The translations under genes were made by a program, and so were the position numbers. 15,105 bases of DNA from positions 1-15,105 of the forward strand of contig CALBDV010000676.1 in NCBI GenBank assembly GCA_937927565.1. Direction: 5' to 3'. Under the pieces are notes generated by a model. The model ran no database searches, had not been told where the DNA came from, and saw only the letters and a program-made list of their open reading frames with translations. Shown here piece after piece: positions 1 through 6,613 of the stretch (within the stretch, counting starts at the first letter, position 1; every line of letters begins with the position of its first letter). Source of the stretch: an uncultured Holophagales bacterium (GTDB lineage: Bacteria; Acidobacteriota; Thermoanaerobaculia; UBA5066).

Positions 1-491
1 ACGTCCGACTCGTAGTAGTACATGTCGGCGAACGTCGTCGTCCCGCCCCGGATCATCTCGAGGCAGGCGAGGTCCGTTCCGGCCCTCACGAACGCCGGCG
101 AGACGTTCCTCCCCTCGGCCGGGAAGATGTACTTCGTGAGCCACTCCATGAGGGGCTGGTCGTTCGAGATGCCGCGCAGCAGGTTCATCGCGGCGTGGGT
201 GTGCGCGTTGACGAAGCCCGGGAGGAGGACGCCGCCCGCTCTCACGAGCCGTTCCTTCGGAAGGTACGCGGCGTCGATCTCGGCCGGGGTTCCCAGGGCG
301 AGGATCTCTCCGTCGCGGATCGCGACGGCCGTTTCTCCCCGCACGGTGAACGCGGCGTCCATCGGGAGCGCGGAACCCGCCACGACGACGAGGTCGCACG
401 GGGCCTTCGTCGCCGGGATCGCCGCCGAGGGCGAAGCGCCGGCCGCGGGGAGGGCGAGGAGGAGGGCGAGAAGAGGGGCGGCGTTTCGCAT
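1..491 (-). CDS. Exported amidohydrolase, MTA/SAH deaminase-like (partial, C-terminus off window)
   Basis: This is the 5' part of a gene read leftward off the window edge; 163 complete codons are visible. The protein starts with a signal peptide (about residues 1-19, Leu/Ala-rich core, AGA-S cleavage site), so a periplasmic location is predicted. An amidohydrolase N-terminal beta-sandwich follows, then the metal-binding motif NAHTHAAMNLLRG with H97-x-H99. The next stretch (ISNDQPLMEWL, then YIFPAE) is typical of the 5-methylthioadenosine/S-adenosylhomocysteine deaminase and chlorohydrolase-like group. The family hydrolytically deaminates adenosine-type compounds, but the substrate here is inferred. 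The ATG is preceded by GAGGGG at good spacing and lies 11 bp after the cytidine deaminase stop, so it is the fourth gene of the nucleoside-salvage operon. The signal peptide is odd, because characterised MTA/SAH deaminases are cytosolic. A different periplasmic deaminase or hydrolase activity cannot be excluded. Confidence 0.85.
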   Translation of the reverse strand, partial: MRNAAPLLALLLALPAAGASPSAAIPATKAPCDLVVVAGSALPMDAAFTVRGETAVAIRDGEILALGTPAEIDAAYLPKERLVRAGGVLLPGFVNAHTHAAMNLLRGISNDQPLMEWLTKYIFPAEGRNVSPAFVRAGTDLACLEMIRGGTTTFADMYYYESD

Positions 492-502
492 CACGTCCCC
501 TC

Positions 503-907
503 TCAGAGCTCGAATGCCCGGGGGAGGAGCGTCGCGAGGGTCGTCTCCTCGATCGCGCCTCCCGTCGTGGCCATGACGACGGCGATGTCGCGGCACTGGT
601 CCCAGAGGACCTGGCGGCAGGCGCCGCAGGGGGACGTCGGCTCGTCGGCGCCGGTGACGACGGCCACCGCCCGGAAGCCACGGACCCCCTCGGAGATCGC
701 CTTGAAGACCGCGGTCCGCTCCGCGCAGATCGTCAGGCCGTAGCTGGCCGACTCGACGTTGCAGCCCTGGAAGACCCGCCCGTCCGCGGCGAGGAGCGCC
801 GCGCCGACGTGGAAGTGGGAATAGGGAGCAGCGGCCTTCTCGCGCGCCGCGGTGGCGGCGGCGACGAGGAGGTCTCGCTCTTCGGGGGTCAGGCGACCGG
901 CAACCAC
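503..907 (-). CDS. cdd: Cytidine deaminase
   Basis: A 134-residue protein of the length of the small homotetrameric cytidine deaminases. It should hydrolyse cytidine and deoxycytidine to uridine and deoxyuridine in the cytosol. The zinc-site signature is complete: C61-A-E63 (Cys ligand and catalytic Glu) and PCGAC, with C94 and C97 as the other two Cys ligands. The substrate-binding FHVGAAL and GCNVESASYGLTICAER segments are also present. The start is GTG, with GGAGG about 10 bp upstream inside the end of the phosphorylase gene. Only 4 bp separate the two genes, which implies translational coupling. It sits third in the nucleoside import and salvage operon and fits that job exactly. No unusual features apart from the non-ATG start. 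Confidence 0.96.
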   Translation of the reverse strand: MVAGRLTPEERDLLVAAATAAREKAAAPYSHFHVGAALLAADGRVFQGCNVESASYGLTICAERTAVFKAISEGVRGFRAVAVVTGADEPTSPCGACRQVLWDQCRDIAVVMATTGGAIEETTLATLLPRAFEL

Positions 908-911
908 GGCG

Positions 912-1898
912 TCACCGCCTCCGGCGCGGCGCGGCCTTGGCTGGCGCCGGGCGCCGGGCGGCCGCCTTCGTCCGGACCTTCGCCTTCGGTCCCGGCTTCG
1001 GCTTCGCTCCCGCCTTCGCCCTGGCGGCGCCCGCCGGGCCCTTCCGCGACGGGACGACGACGAGCCGGTCGGGCGAGCGACCCTCGCCTATCGCGGCGAC
1101 GAGAGCGGTCAGGAGCCTGACGAAGCGGTCCTTCACGCGCCGGGTCGTCTCGAGGACCTCGTCGTGGCGAAGGGGCTGCTTCAGGACGCCCGCAGCCATG
1201 TTCGTGATGCAGGAGACCCCGACGACGCCGACGCCCATGTGGCTGAGCGCGATCACCTCGGGAACGGTCGACATCCCCACGGCGTGCGCCCCGAGCGCCC
1301 GGAAGGCCCGAATCTCGGCCGGCGTCTCGTACGACGGCCCGGTGACCCCGACGTAGACCCCTTCCTTCAGCGGCACTTTCACCCGCCGCGCCACGGCCTT
1401 CGCCAGCTTCCTCAGGTCGGAGCGGTAGGCGTCGGACATGTCGGGGAAACGGGCACCGAACGTCTCGTCGTTCGGCCCGATGAGGGGGTTCGTACCGAAC
1501 AGGTTGATGTGATCGGAAATGAGCATCAGATCGCCTGCCGAGAACGACTGGTCGATGCCGCCCGCCGCGTTCGTCACCACGACGTCGCGACAGCCGAGGA
1601 GGCCGAGGACGCGCGCCGGCGTGACGACGGACGACATCGGGTGACCCTCGTAGAAGTGAATCCGGCCCGAGAGGACGACGATCGGGACGCCCGCGAGCGT
1701 TCCGGCGACGAGGGTCCCGGCGTGACCGACGACGGCGGAGGCCGGGAACCCGGGGATCTGCGCGTAGGGGATCTCGAGCCGGTCCTCGACGGCCGCGGCG
1801 AAGTCGCCGAGGCCGGAACCGAGGATGACGCCGACGACGGGCGGTACGGAGATCCGGGCCCGCAGGAACTCGACGGTCTCGGCGAAGCGCGTGTCCAT
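912..1898 (-). CDS. punA: Purine nucleoside phosphorylase (class II trimeric) with a basic C-terminal tail
   Basis: Cleaves purine (deoxy)nucleosides with phosphate to give the base and (deoxy)ribose-1-phosphate. Residues 1-270 are a standard trimeric PNP/MTAP-family domain. It contains the phosphate-binding GSGLG (27-31), H59 in VVGHAG, RIHFYEGH (79-86), TNAAGG (109-114), the base-binding YETPAE (190-195, key Glu E192), M210, and the purine-contacting N233 in CITNMAAG. The domain normally ends near residue 275. Here about 45-50 further residues follow, rich in Lys, Arg, Ala and Pro and ending in RRRR, resembling the histone H1 C-terminal domain. The ATG has AAGGAGA 6-7 bp upstream, inside the 16-bp gap after the transporter gene. 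The substrate could include methylthioadenosine (MTAP-like), but the overall pattern favours inosine/guanosine PNP. Confidence 0.94.
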   Translation of the reverse strand: MDTRFAETVEFLRARISVPPVVGVILGSGLGDFAAAVEDRLEIPYAQIPGFPASAVVGHAGTLVAGTLAGVPIVVLSGRIHFYEGHPMSSVVTPARVLGLLGCRDVVVTNAAGGIDQSFSAGDLMLISDHINLFGTNPLIGPNDETFGARFPDMSDAYRSDLRKLAKAVARRVKVPLKEGVYVGVTGPSYETPAEIRAFRALGAHAVGMSTVPEVIALSHMGVGVVGVSCITNMAAGVLKQPLRHDEVLETTRRVKDRFVRLLTALVAAIGEGRSPDRLVVVPSRKGPAGAARAKAGAKPKPGPKAKVRTKAAARRPAPAKAAPRRRR

Positions 1899-1914
1899 AG
1901 CTGTCTCCTTAGTC

Positions 1915-3201
1915 TCAGCCGAGGAGGATGCCGGCGATCGTCGCGCTCATGAACGTCGCGAGCGACCCACCGAGGAGCGCCCAGAGGCCGAGCCGTGCGA
2001 TGTCGCCCTTGCGCGACGGGGCGAGCCCACCGATGCCGCCGATCTGGATGCCGATCGAGGAGAAGTTCGCGAAGCCGCAGAGGGCGAACGAGGCGATGAG
2101 CCGCCCCTTCTCCGTCCACTCCGACATCGGAATCTTGGTCATCTCGGCGTAGGCGACGAACTCGTTGATGACGGTCTTGAAGCCGATGAGGCGCGCGACC
2201 TTCGAGCAGTCGACGGACGGCACGCCCATCACCCACGCGAGCGGCCAGAGCAGTTTCGAGAAGAGCCACTGGACCGAGAGGGTCGTCGCCGGGTCGACTC
2301 CCGGACCGGCCGCCGGGAAGCCGATGAAGGTCCCGACCCACCCGAGGAAGCCGTTGAAGAGGGAGACGAGCGCGATGAAGGCGATGAGCATGCCGACGAT
2401 GTTGATCGCGAGCGACATGCCCTGCGAGGCGCCGCCCGCGGCCGCCTCGATGACGTTCGCGTGCTCGTGCTCGATCTTCACCTTCACGGCGCCCGCCGTC
2501 GCCGGCTCCTCGACCTCGGGACGGAGAAGCTTCGCGATGACGATCGTCGCCGGTGCCGCCATGACGGATGCGGTGATGAGGTACTCCGCGGGAACGCCCA
2601 TCGCCGCGTAGGCGAGGAGGACCGCCCCCGAGATGTGGGCCATCCCGCCCGTCATCATCGTCAGCAGCTCGGACTTCGTCATCTTCGGGATGTAGGGCGC
2701 GACGATGATCGGCGCCTCCGTCTGCCCGATGAAGATGTTGGCCGAGACGGCGAGCGACTCGGCGCCGGAGATCCGGAGCAGCTTCGTCATCACGACCGCG
2801 AAGACCTGGACGACCCTCTGCATGACGCCGAGGTAGTAGAGGATCGTGAAGAACGACGCGATGAAGATGACGATCGGCATCACCTTGAACGCGAAGATGA
2901 AGGGCGAGAAGTCGATGCCCGTCTTCGCCCCGATCTGCCCTCCGATGGCGGGATCCGAGAGCCAGCCGAAGACGAACTCGGCCCCCTTGTCGGAGAAGGC
3001 GATGGCCCCCGTGATCCCGTCGGAGAACGCCTTCAGGGCGCTGGCCCCGGTCTTCCAGGAGATGACGAGCCACCCGAGGGCAAACTGGAGGACGACCCCC
3101 CAGCCGATCGTCGCCCAGCGTATGCGCTTTCGGTCGTGGGAGAGCGCGATGCAGGCGAGGAGGATGACGGCGAGCCCGATGAAACCGGTGAAACGGTCCA
3201 A
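1915..3201 (-). CDS. nupC: Concentrative nucleoside transporter (CNT/NupC family)
   Basis: A 428-residue inner-membrane protein that imports nucleosides by H+ or Na+ symport. Length and hydrophobic-segment layout match bacterial CNTs. Recognisable elements are the HP1 substrate motif GQTEAP (159-164; Q160, T161 and E162 match the uridine-contacting Gln-Thr-Glu of Vibrio cholerae CNT), TVINEFVAY (343-351, with E347 as the second conserved Glu), and the HP2 motif CGFANFSSIGIQIGG (375-389, with N379 and S382 contacting ribose). A short charged loop rich in Glu, His and Lys lies at about 229-248. The start is TTG, supported by a perfect AGGAGG 5 bp upstream, and the N-terminal transmembrane helix begins directly after it. 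It is the first gene of the salvage operon, followed 16 bp later by purine nucleoside phosphorylase. The coupling ion cannot be told from sequence. Confidence 0.94.
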   Translation of the reverse strand: MDRFTGFIGLAVILLACIALSHDRKRIRWATIGWGVVLQFALGWLVISWKTGASALKAFSDGITGAIAFSDKGAEFVFGWLSDPAIGGQIGAKTGIDFSPFIFAFKVMPIVIFIASFFTILYYLGVMQRVVQVFAVVMTKLLRISGAESLAVSANIFIGQTEAPIIVAPYIPKMTKSELLTMMTGGMAHISGAVLLAYAAMGVPAEYLITASVMAAPATIVIAKLLRPEVEEPATAGAVKVKIEHEHANVIEAAAGGASQGMSLAINIVGMLIAFIALVSLFNGFLGWVGTFIGFPAAGPGVDPATTLSVQWLFSKLLWPLAWVMGVPSVDCSKVARLIGFKTVINEFVAYAEMTKIPMSEWTEKGRLIASFALCGFANFSSIGIQIGGIGGLAPSRKGDIARLGLWALLGGSLATFMSATIAGILLG

Positions 3202-3206
3202 GAAGT

Positions 3207-3212
3207 CCTCCT
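3207..3212 (-). promoter_or_regulatory. Ribosome binding site fixing the TTG start of the nucleoside transporter
   Basis: A full AGGAGG on the minus strand lies 5 bp before TTG (3201-3199). No ATG or GTG in this frame nearby has a comparable site, and the first transmembrane helix begins at once after the TTG. The site therefore decides the start. Confidence 0.8.
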
Positions 3213-3289
3213 GAAGACGCGGTCAGATTTGGTGCGGCACCGCCTCGCGAACCTGCCCTCGAGAGAGGATCACCGAGCGGACTCCGGAG

Positions 3290-3308
3290 CCCCGGCCCGA
3301 GCCCGGGG
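3290..3308. repeat. Short inverted repeat in the leader of the nucleoside operon
   Basis: CCCCGG (3290-3295) and CCGGGG (3303-3308) are perfectly complementary around a 7-nt loop. It lies in the 254-bp spacer between the TPR gene stop and the transporter start. In DNA of this GC content a 6-bp stem can easily arise by chance, so its value is mainly that two larger stems lie beside it. Confidence 0.3.
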
Positions 3309-3353
3309 GACGAAGACGACGGCGAGCGCCTGGAGGGGTCGGTGCGAGGCGAT

Positions 3354-3385
3354 CCGGGAAGGATACCCGAGAAGGGCCTTCCCGG
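3354..3385. repeat. 9-bp inverted repeat, possible hairpin in the inter-operon spacer
   Basis: CCGGGAAGG (3354-3362) pairs perfectly with CCTTCCCGG (3377-3385) across a 14-nt loop. It sits downstream of the peroxiredoxin-HesB-TPR operon and upstream of the nucleoside operon, both on the minus strand. No U-tract follows on the minus strand, so a classical intrinsic terminator is not supported. It could be a U-less terminator, an RNA 3'-end stabiliser or part of a leader. Confidence 0.45.
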
Positions 3386-3415
3386 CGCCGTCCGACCCGC
3401 TTTTCCGGTTCCTCA

Positions 3416-3444
3416 GGGCGCCCGGGTCCGATTCCCGAGCGCCC
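3416..3444 (-). terminator. Candidate hairpin just after the TPR gene (no U-tract)
   Basis: GGGCGC (3416-3421) pairs with GCGCCC (3439-3444). After one C/A mismatch, CGGG pairs with CCCG, which gives a 10-bp GC-rich stem and a 7-nt loop. It begins 12 bp past the stop of the TPR gene, where an operon terminator would be expected. A run of Ts is missing on either strand, so it is only a candidate terminator or mRNA-stabilising stem. Confidence 0.4.
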
Positions 3445-3455
3445 CGCGAGGAGTC

Positions 3456-4175
3456 CTAGAGTCCCTGGGCCTTCTGCTGCGCCTCGAATCGCATCGGCGA
3501 GTCGGGATAGTCGGAGACGACCCGCTGGTAGCTCGTCTTCGCCTCCGCCAGCTGGCCGTCCTTCTCGTAGAGACGGGCGAGAGTGAACAGGAGGACGTCC
3601 TTCGGTAGAGGCGGCTCGGCCGATTCGAGATAGCCCTTCGCCGAGGCGATCGCCTCCTTCACCCGTCCCGCAGCCGCCTCGGCGTCGAGATAGGACAGGG
3701 CCGCGACTCCCGAGGCGATCGACCCGGGATCCCGCTTCGCCAGGTCGCGGGCGCCGTCGAGCAGCTTCGCGGGGGGAGTCGGCCCTCCTTCGAGCGCGAG
3801 CAGCATCGTCCGGGCCACCTGTCCCGGCGTCGAGCCGGGTGCATCGGCCGCGAGCTCCCGCAGCTGCTTCTTCGCAGCCTCGAGCCGTTCGGCGGCGTCC
3901 TTGTAGACGGTCACGCCGGGAGGTGCCCCCGCCCCGTCCGCGACGAGCGGAGCGTCGAAGACGGAGAGCACCGCCGAGAGGCGTGCGTCGAGCCGACGGC
4001 TTCGCAGCGCGAGGCCGCCCCAGACGAGGCCGACGAGCACGACGGCGGCGACGGCGATCACCGTCCACTTCTTGGCTCCCGCCTCGTGGCTGACGACGTA
4101 GTCGCGCGCCCCGACGAGGGCGTGCTCGAGCTCGTTTTCCTTCAGGTCTTTCCGGGAAATCTTGTCCTTGGACAT
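3456..4175 (-). CDS. Membrane-anchored TPR protein (YfgM/TPR_21-like)
   Basis: A 239-residue protein with a charged cytosolic N-terminus (1-36), one strong transmembrane segment (about 37-57) followed by Arg residues, and a helical extracytoplasmic part. The best TPR is at about 193-226 (LLFTLARLYEKDGQLAEAKTSYQ, then DYPDSP). Weaker helical repeats rich in Ala and Leu cover about 92-180. The architecture resembles YfgM-type proteins, which in E. coli associate with the Sec translocon and periplasmic chaperones; transfer of that role here is inference. It is third in the operon after the peroxiredoxin and the A-type protein, 24 bp downstream of the latter. I see no good Shine-Dalgarno before the ATG, so translation may depend on coupling to the gene before. 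There are no catalytic residues; it is probably a scaffold or adaptor. Confidence 0.8.
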   Translation of the reverse strand: MSKDKISRKDLKENELEHALVGARDYVVSHEAGAKKWTVIAVAAVVLVGLVWGGLALRSRRLDARLSAVLSVFDAPLVADGAGAPPGVTVYKDAAERLEAAKKQLRELAADAPGSTPGQVARTMLLALEGGPTPPAKLLDGARDLAKRDPGSIASGVAALSYLDAEAAAGRVKEAIASAKGYLESAEPPLPKDVLLFTLARLYEKDGQLAEAKTSYQRVVSDYPDSPMRFEAQQKAQGL

Positions 4176-4199
4176 GCGCGCGGTCGGGGCCGGACTCGC

Positions 4200-4520
4200 T
4201 CAGCAGAACGCGGCGAACGCCGCGTCCGGATGGTCGAGCCAGAAGCCCTCGGTCTCCTTTTCGAGGTCGTAGTCGAGCGCCGCCCCTTCGAGGCGGCGAT
4301 GAGAGTAGGGGCAGAGTGAGATCCGCAGGCCCTCGGGGCCGTCCGTCAACGTACCTCCGTCGAGCGGCGTCTCACGGAACAGGATTCGATAGCCCGATCC
4401 GCCGCAACCGAGGACGTGCTGGACGACGAGGAATGTCCGGGCCGGATCGAGCCCGGCGGCGCGAATCGCCACCAGTGCCCGATCGGTCACCCGGAACCTC
4501 TCCGCGGGGGCGTTCTCCAT
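4200..4520 (-). CDS. Divergent A-type iron-sulfur carrier-like protein (HesB/IscA fold)
   Basis: A 106-residue protein, the same length as IscA. Its segments line up with the A-type fold: an N-terminal helix (VTDRALVAIRAAG), the first-Cys region LGCGGSGYRILF with C39 where IscA has SGCSGMAY, then GAALDYDLEKETEGFWLDHPDA, which matches the C-terminal LDF...GFKFTNPN region. The canonical C-terminal CGCG is absent. Instead the protein ends in a single Cys, C106, its very last residue. C70 is an extra cysteine. Cluster binding by C39 and C106 is plausible but unproven; it might instead be a HesB-like protein without cluster-delivery function. Its ATG follows the peroxiredoxin TGA with no gap, so the two are very likely translationally coupled. 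That context suggests a role linked to oxidative stress or thiol chemistry. Confidence 0.75.
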   Translation of the reverse strand: MENAPAERFRVTDRALVAIRAAGLDPARTFLVVQHVLGCGGSGYRILFRETPLDGGTLTDGPEGLRISLCPYSHRRLEGAALDYDLEKETEGFWLDHPDAAFAAFC

Positions 4521-5747
4521 TCAGCGGCGCGCGGCCTTCTTTCGCGCCGGCTTCTTCGGCGCGACCTTCCGCGAGACGGCTTTCTTCGCCGCGGGCTTCC
4601 TCGCGACCGTCTTCTTCGCCGCCGGCTTCGTGGGGGCGGGCTTCTTCATCGCGGGTTTCCCGGGCACGACCTTCTTCTTCGCCGGAACCGCCTTCTTCGG
4701 GGCAACCTTCTTCGGCCTCGCCGGCGCCGGCTTCTTCGGGGCAGCCTTCTTCGGCGTCACCAGAGCCAGGAATTTCGCGAGGGCGCCCTGCGGCTTCTTC
4801 GCGGCAGCGGTCTTCGCGCTCGCGACCGCCTTCCTGACGGACTTCTTCACCGACGCGACGGCCTTCTTCACGGCGGGTCGCTTCTTCGCATCGGCCACGG
4901 CCTTCTTCGCCCTTGCCACGGCCCGCTTCACGGCGGGCTTCTTCCGGACGTCCGCCACGGCCTTCTTCGCGCCGGCGACAGCCTGTTTCGCATCGGCCAC
5001 GGCCCGCTTCACCGCCGGCTTCCTGCGCACGTCGGCGACGGCCTTCTTCGCGCCGGCCACCGCCTTCTCGGCGGTCGCTACAGCCTTCTTGACGGCGGGC
5101 TGCTTCTTCACGTCCGCGACGGCCTGCTTCGCAGCGGCGACCGCCTCCTTCATCTCGGGCGACTTCATTGCGCCCTTCACGGCCTTCTTCGCTTCCTTCA
5201 CGGCCGCGTTGACGGCGGTGCCAGCCGCCTCCACCGCCGCTTCGACGGAGGCCTTCGCCTCCGCCGCCGGGGACGGCTTCAGAACGGCGAGGACCTGGTC
5301 GGCGTGGTGCTCGACATCCACCTTCTCGAAGACGTGGACGAGGTTTCCGTCGGGACCGACGAGGAAGGACTTGCGGATCGTACCGACGCCCCACGCAGTC
5401 TTTCCCCAGACCCCGTACGCCTCGTGGACCGAATGATCGGCGTCCGTCAGCAGCTCGAACGGCAGAGAGAACTTCTCCGCGAACGCGTTGTGCGAATCGG
5501 CACCATCGGGCGAGATCCCGAGGACGGCGACGCCCGCCTCGCGGAGGCCGGCAAAACCGTCTCGAAGGCTGCAGGCTTCCTTCGTGCATCCGGGGGTGTC
5601 GTCCTTCGGGTAGAAGTAGACGAGGACGAAGCCCTTCCCGGCGAAGTCGGCCAGCGAGACCGTGTTCCCGGACCGACCGGGAAGAGTGAACGACGGGGCC
5701 GGCGCGCCGGCCACCAGCGGGGTCGAAACGTGCGTTTCTTCAGCCAC
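4521..5747 (-). CDS. PrxQ/BCP-type peroxiredoxin fused to a histone H1-like Lys/Ala-rich tail
   Basis: Residues 1-157 form a complete thioredoxin-fold PrxQ/BCP domain that reduces H2O2 and organic hydroperoxides using thiol donors. FYPKDDTPGCTKEAC holds the peroxidatic C54 and the PrxQ-type resolving C59. R125 in TIRKSFLV is the conserved active-site Arg. BCP proteins normally end here, at about 150-160 residues. This one continues in the same frame for about 250 residues. Residues 160-320 are Ala/Lys/Val heptad-like helices containing PAVK-headed repeats that begin at 217, 244, 271 and 291. Residues 331-408 are Pro/Lys/Ala-rich with KPAAKK-like units, closely resembling the histone H1 C-terminal domain. 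The start is GTG with GGAGG 10 bp upstream. DNA or polyanion binding by the tail is inference. First gene of an operon with the A-type and TPR proteins. Confidence 0.92.
   Translation of the reverse strand: MAEETHVSTPLVAGAPAPSFTLPGRSGNTVSLADFAGKGFVLVYFYPKDDTPGCTKEACSLRDGFAGLREAGVAVLGISPDGADSHNAFAEKFSLPFELLTDADHSVHEAYGVWGKTAWGVGTIRKSFLVGPDGNLVHVFEKVDVEHHADQVLAVLKPSPAAEAKASVEAAVEAAGTAVNAAVKEAKKAVKGAMKSPEMKEAVAAAKQAVADVKKQPAVKKAVATAEKAVAGAKKAVADVRRKPAVKRAVADAKQAVAGAKKAVADVRKKPAVKRAVARAKKAVADAKKRPAVKKAVASVKKSVRKAVASAKTAAAKKPQGALAKFLALVTPKKAAPKKPAPARPKKVAPKKAVPAKKKVVPGKPAMKKPAPTKPAAKKTVARKPAAKKAVSRKVAPKKPARKKAARR
4878..5099 (-). repeat. In-frame tandem repeats coding the Lys/Ala helical tail of the peroxiredoxin
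   Basis: Units headed by PAVK[KR]AVA encode residues 217-243, 244-270 and 271-290, so the DNA unit is 81, 81 and 60 bp. A fourth copy begins at residue 291 and a degenerate one lies before 217. The first two full units are nearly identical in protein, which points to recent duplication. The 20-residue third unit looks like the 27-residue unit with a 7-residue deletion, a natural slip in a heptad-like helix. Confidence 0.8.
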
Positions 5748-5804
5748 TTTCTAACATCCTCCCGGAAGGCGAGAATAACAGGAGGGGCGTCTAAACTCAC
5801 GCGG

Positions 5805-6566
5805 ATGGCAGTTCCGTCGGCTCTCGCGATCTCGGCCACCGACCCGGGCGGAGGCCTTCTCGCGGCGGACCTTCTCGCCTTTGAAGCCCTCGGGATCCTC
5901 GGATCGGGGGTCGTCACGGCGCTGACCGTCTTCGGCATCCGTCGGGCCGGGCCGGCGTACGACGCCCCCATGGGTATCCTGCGTCCATCCCTCGAGGGAG
6001 CTCTCTCGGCCCGCCCCCCCTCCTCCGTGAAGGTCGGTGTCCTGACGACTGTCCCCGCGGTGAGGACCGTCGCGAGGGCACTGGCCTCCGTCTCCGTCCC
6101 CGTCGTCGTCGACCCCGGCTTCGTCCCCCGGTCGGGGGTCCGCCTTCTTCGCTCAACCGTCGTCGACGCCGTCGTCCGGGACCTCCTCCCTTCCGCCGCT
6201 CTCGTGACCTTGAACCTCCTGGAAGCCTCCGCCCTCGCCGGGTTCGCGATCCGAAGCGAAGCCGAGGCGAAGGTCGCCGCGCGTCGGATCCAGGCACTGG
6301 GCCCCTCCGCCGTCCTCGTCACCGGAGGCTGTGCCGAGGGTGAGACCGTCGTCGACGGTCTCCTCGACGGCCGGACCTGGCACCGCTTCGAGAGCTCCCG
6401 CTCCGACGTCCCCCCTGCCTGCGGCGCCGGAGGCCTCCTCTCGGCCGCCGTCACCGCCTGGCTCGCCAGGGGCGAGATCCTCCCCGACGCCGTCTCCCGG
6501 GCGATCTCCTTCGTGCACGAATCCCTCGCTGCCGGCTGGCCCGCACTCCCCCTTCACAACGGGTGA
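5805..6566 (+). CDS. ThiD-like hydroxymethylpyrimidine kinase family protein, catalytic Cys missing
   Basis: A 253-residue ribokinase-fold protein. It matches ThiD/PdxK family landmarks: AISATDPGGGLLAADLLAFEALG (ThiD has GSDSSGGAGIQADL), VTALTVF, VVDPGFVPRSG (101-111; ThiD VVDPVMVAKSG), and VTLNLLEASALAG (134-146; ThiD VTPNLPEAE). In the C-terminal anion-hole loop, ThiD has GTGC with Cys as catalytic base. Here residues 207-210 read GAGG, so that position is Gly, although C206 sits four residues earlier. The usual His before this loop is also replaced by PPAC. It is either a neofunctionalised kinase or an inactive paralogue. The ATG is the only reasonable start; GGAGGGG lies 17 bp upstream, unusually far. 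It is transcribed divergently from the peroxiredoxin across 57 bp. I see no other thiamine gene nearby. Confidence 0.82.
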   Translation: MAVPSALAISATDPGGGLLAADLLAFEALGILGSGVVTALTVFGIRRAGPAYDAPMGILRPSLEGALSARPPSSVKVGVLTTVPAVRTVARALASVSVPVVVDPGFVPRSGVRLLRSTVVDAVVRDLLPSAALVTLNLLEASALAGFAIRSEAEAKVAARRIQALGPSAVLVTGGCAEGETVVDGLLDGRTWHRFESSRSDVPPACGAGGLLSAAVTAWLARGEILPDAVSRAISFVHESLAAGWPALPLHNG

Positions 6567-6613
6567 TTCCCGCCCGTCCCGGAGGCAGCTCTCCGACTTC
6601 GGGTTGGCCGGGG

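Noticed and set aside
1574..3459. Long alternative frames on both strands over the transporter gene
   Set aside because: They encode Arg/Asp/Glu/Gly-rich low-complexity sequence; the CNT motifs are all in the 1915-3201 minus frame.
4416..5804. A long plus-strand frame that would extend the ThiD-like gene upstream across the peroxiredoxin gene
   Set aside because: The upstream part is antisense to the peroxiredoxin and reads as Leu/Arg/Gly low complexity. ThiD homology begins right at the ATG at 5805.
5748..5804. A mini-ORF (ATG TTA GAA AGT GGC TGA, minus strand) overlapping the peroxiredoxin GTG start
   Set aside because: Five codons right behind the Shine-Dalgarno is intriguing as a leader, but nothing else supports translation of it. 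It is probably coincidental.
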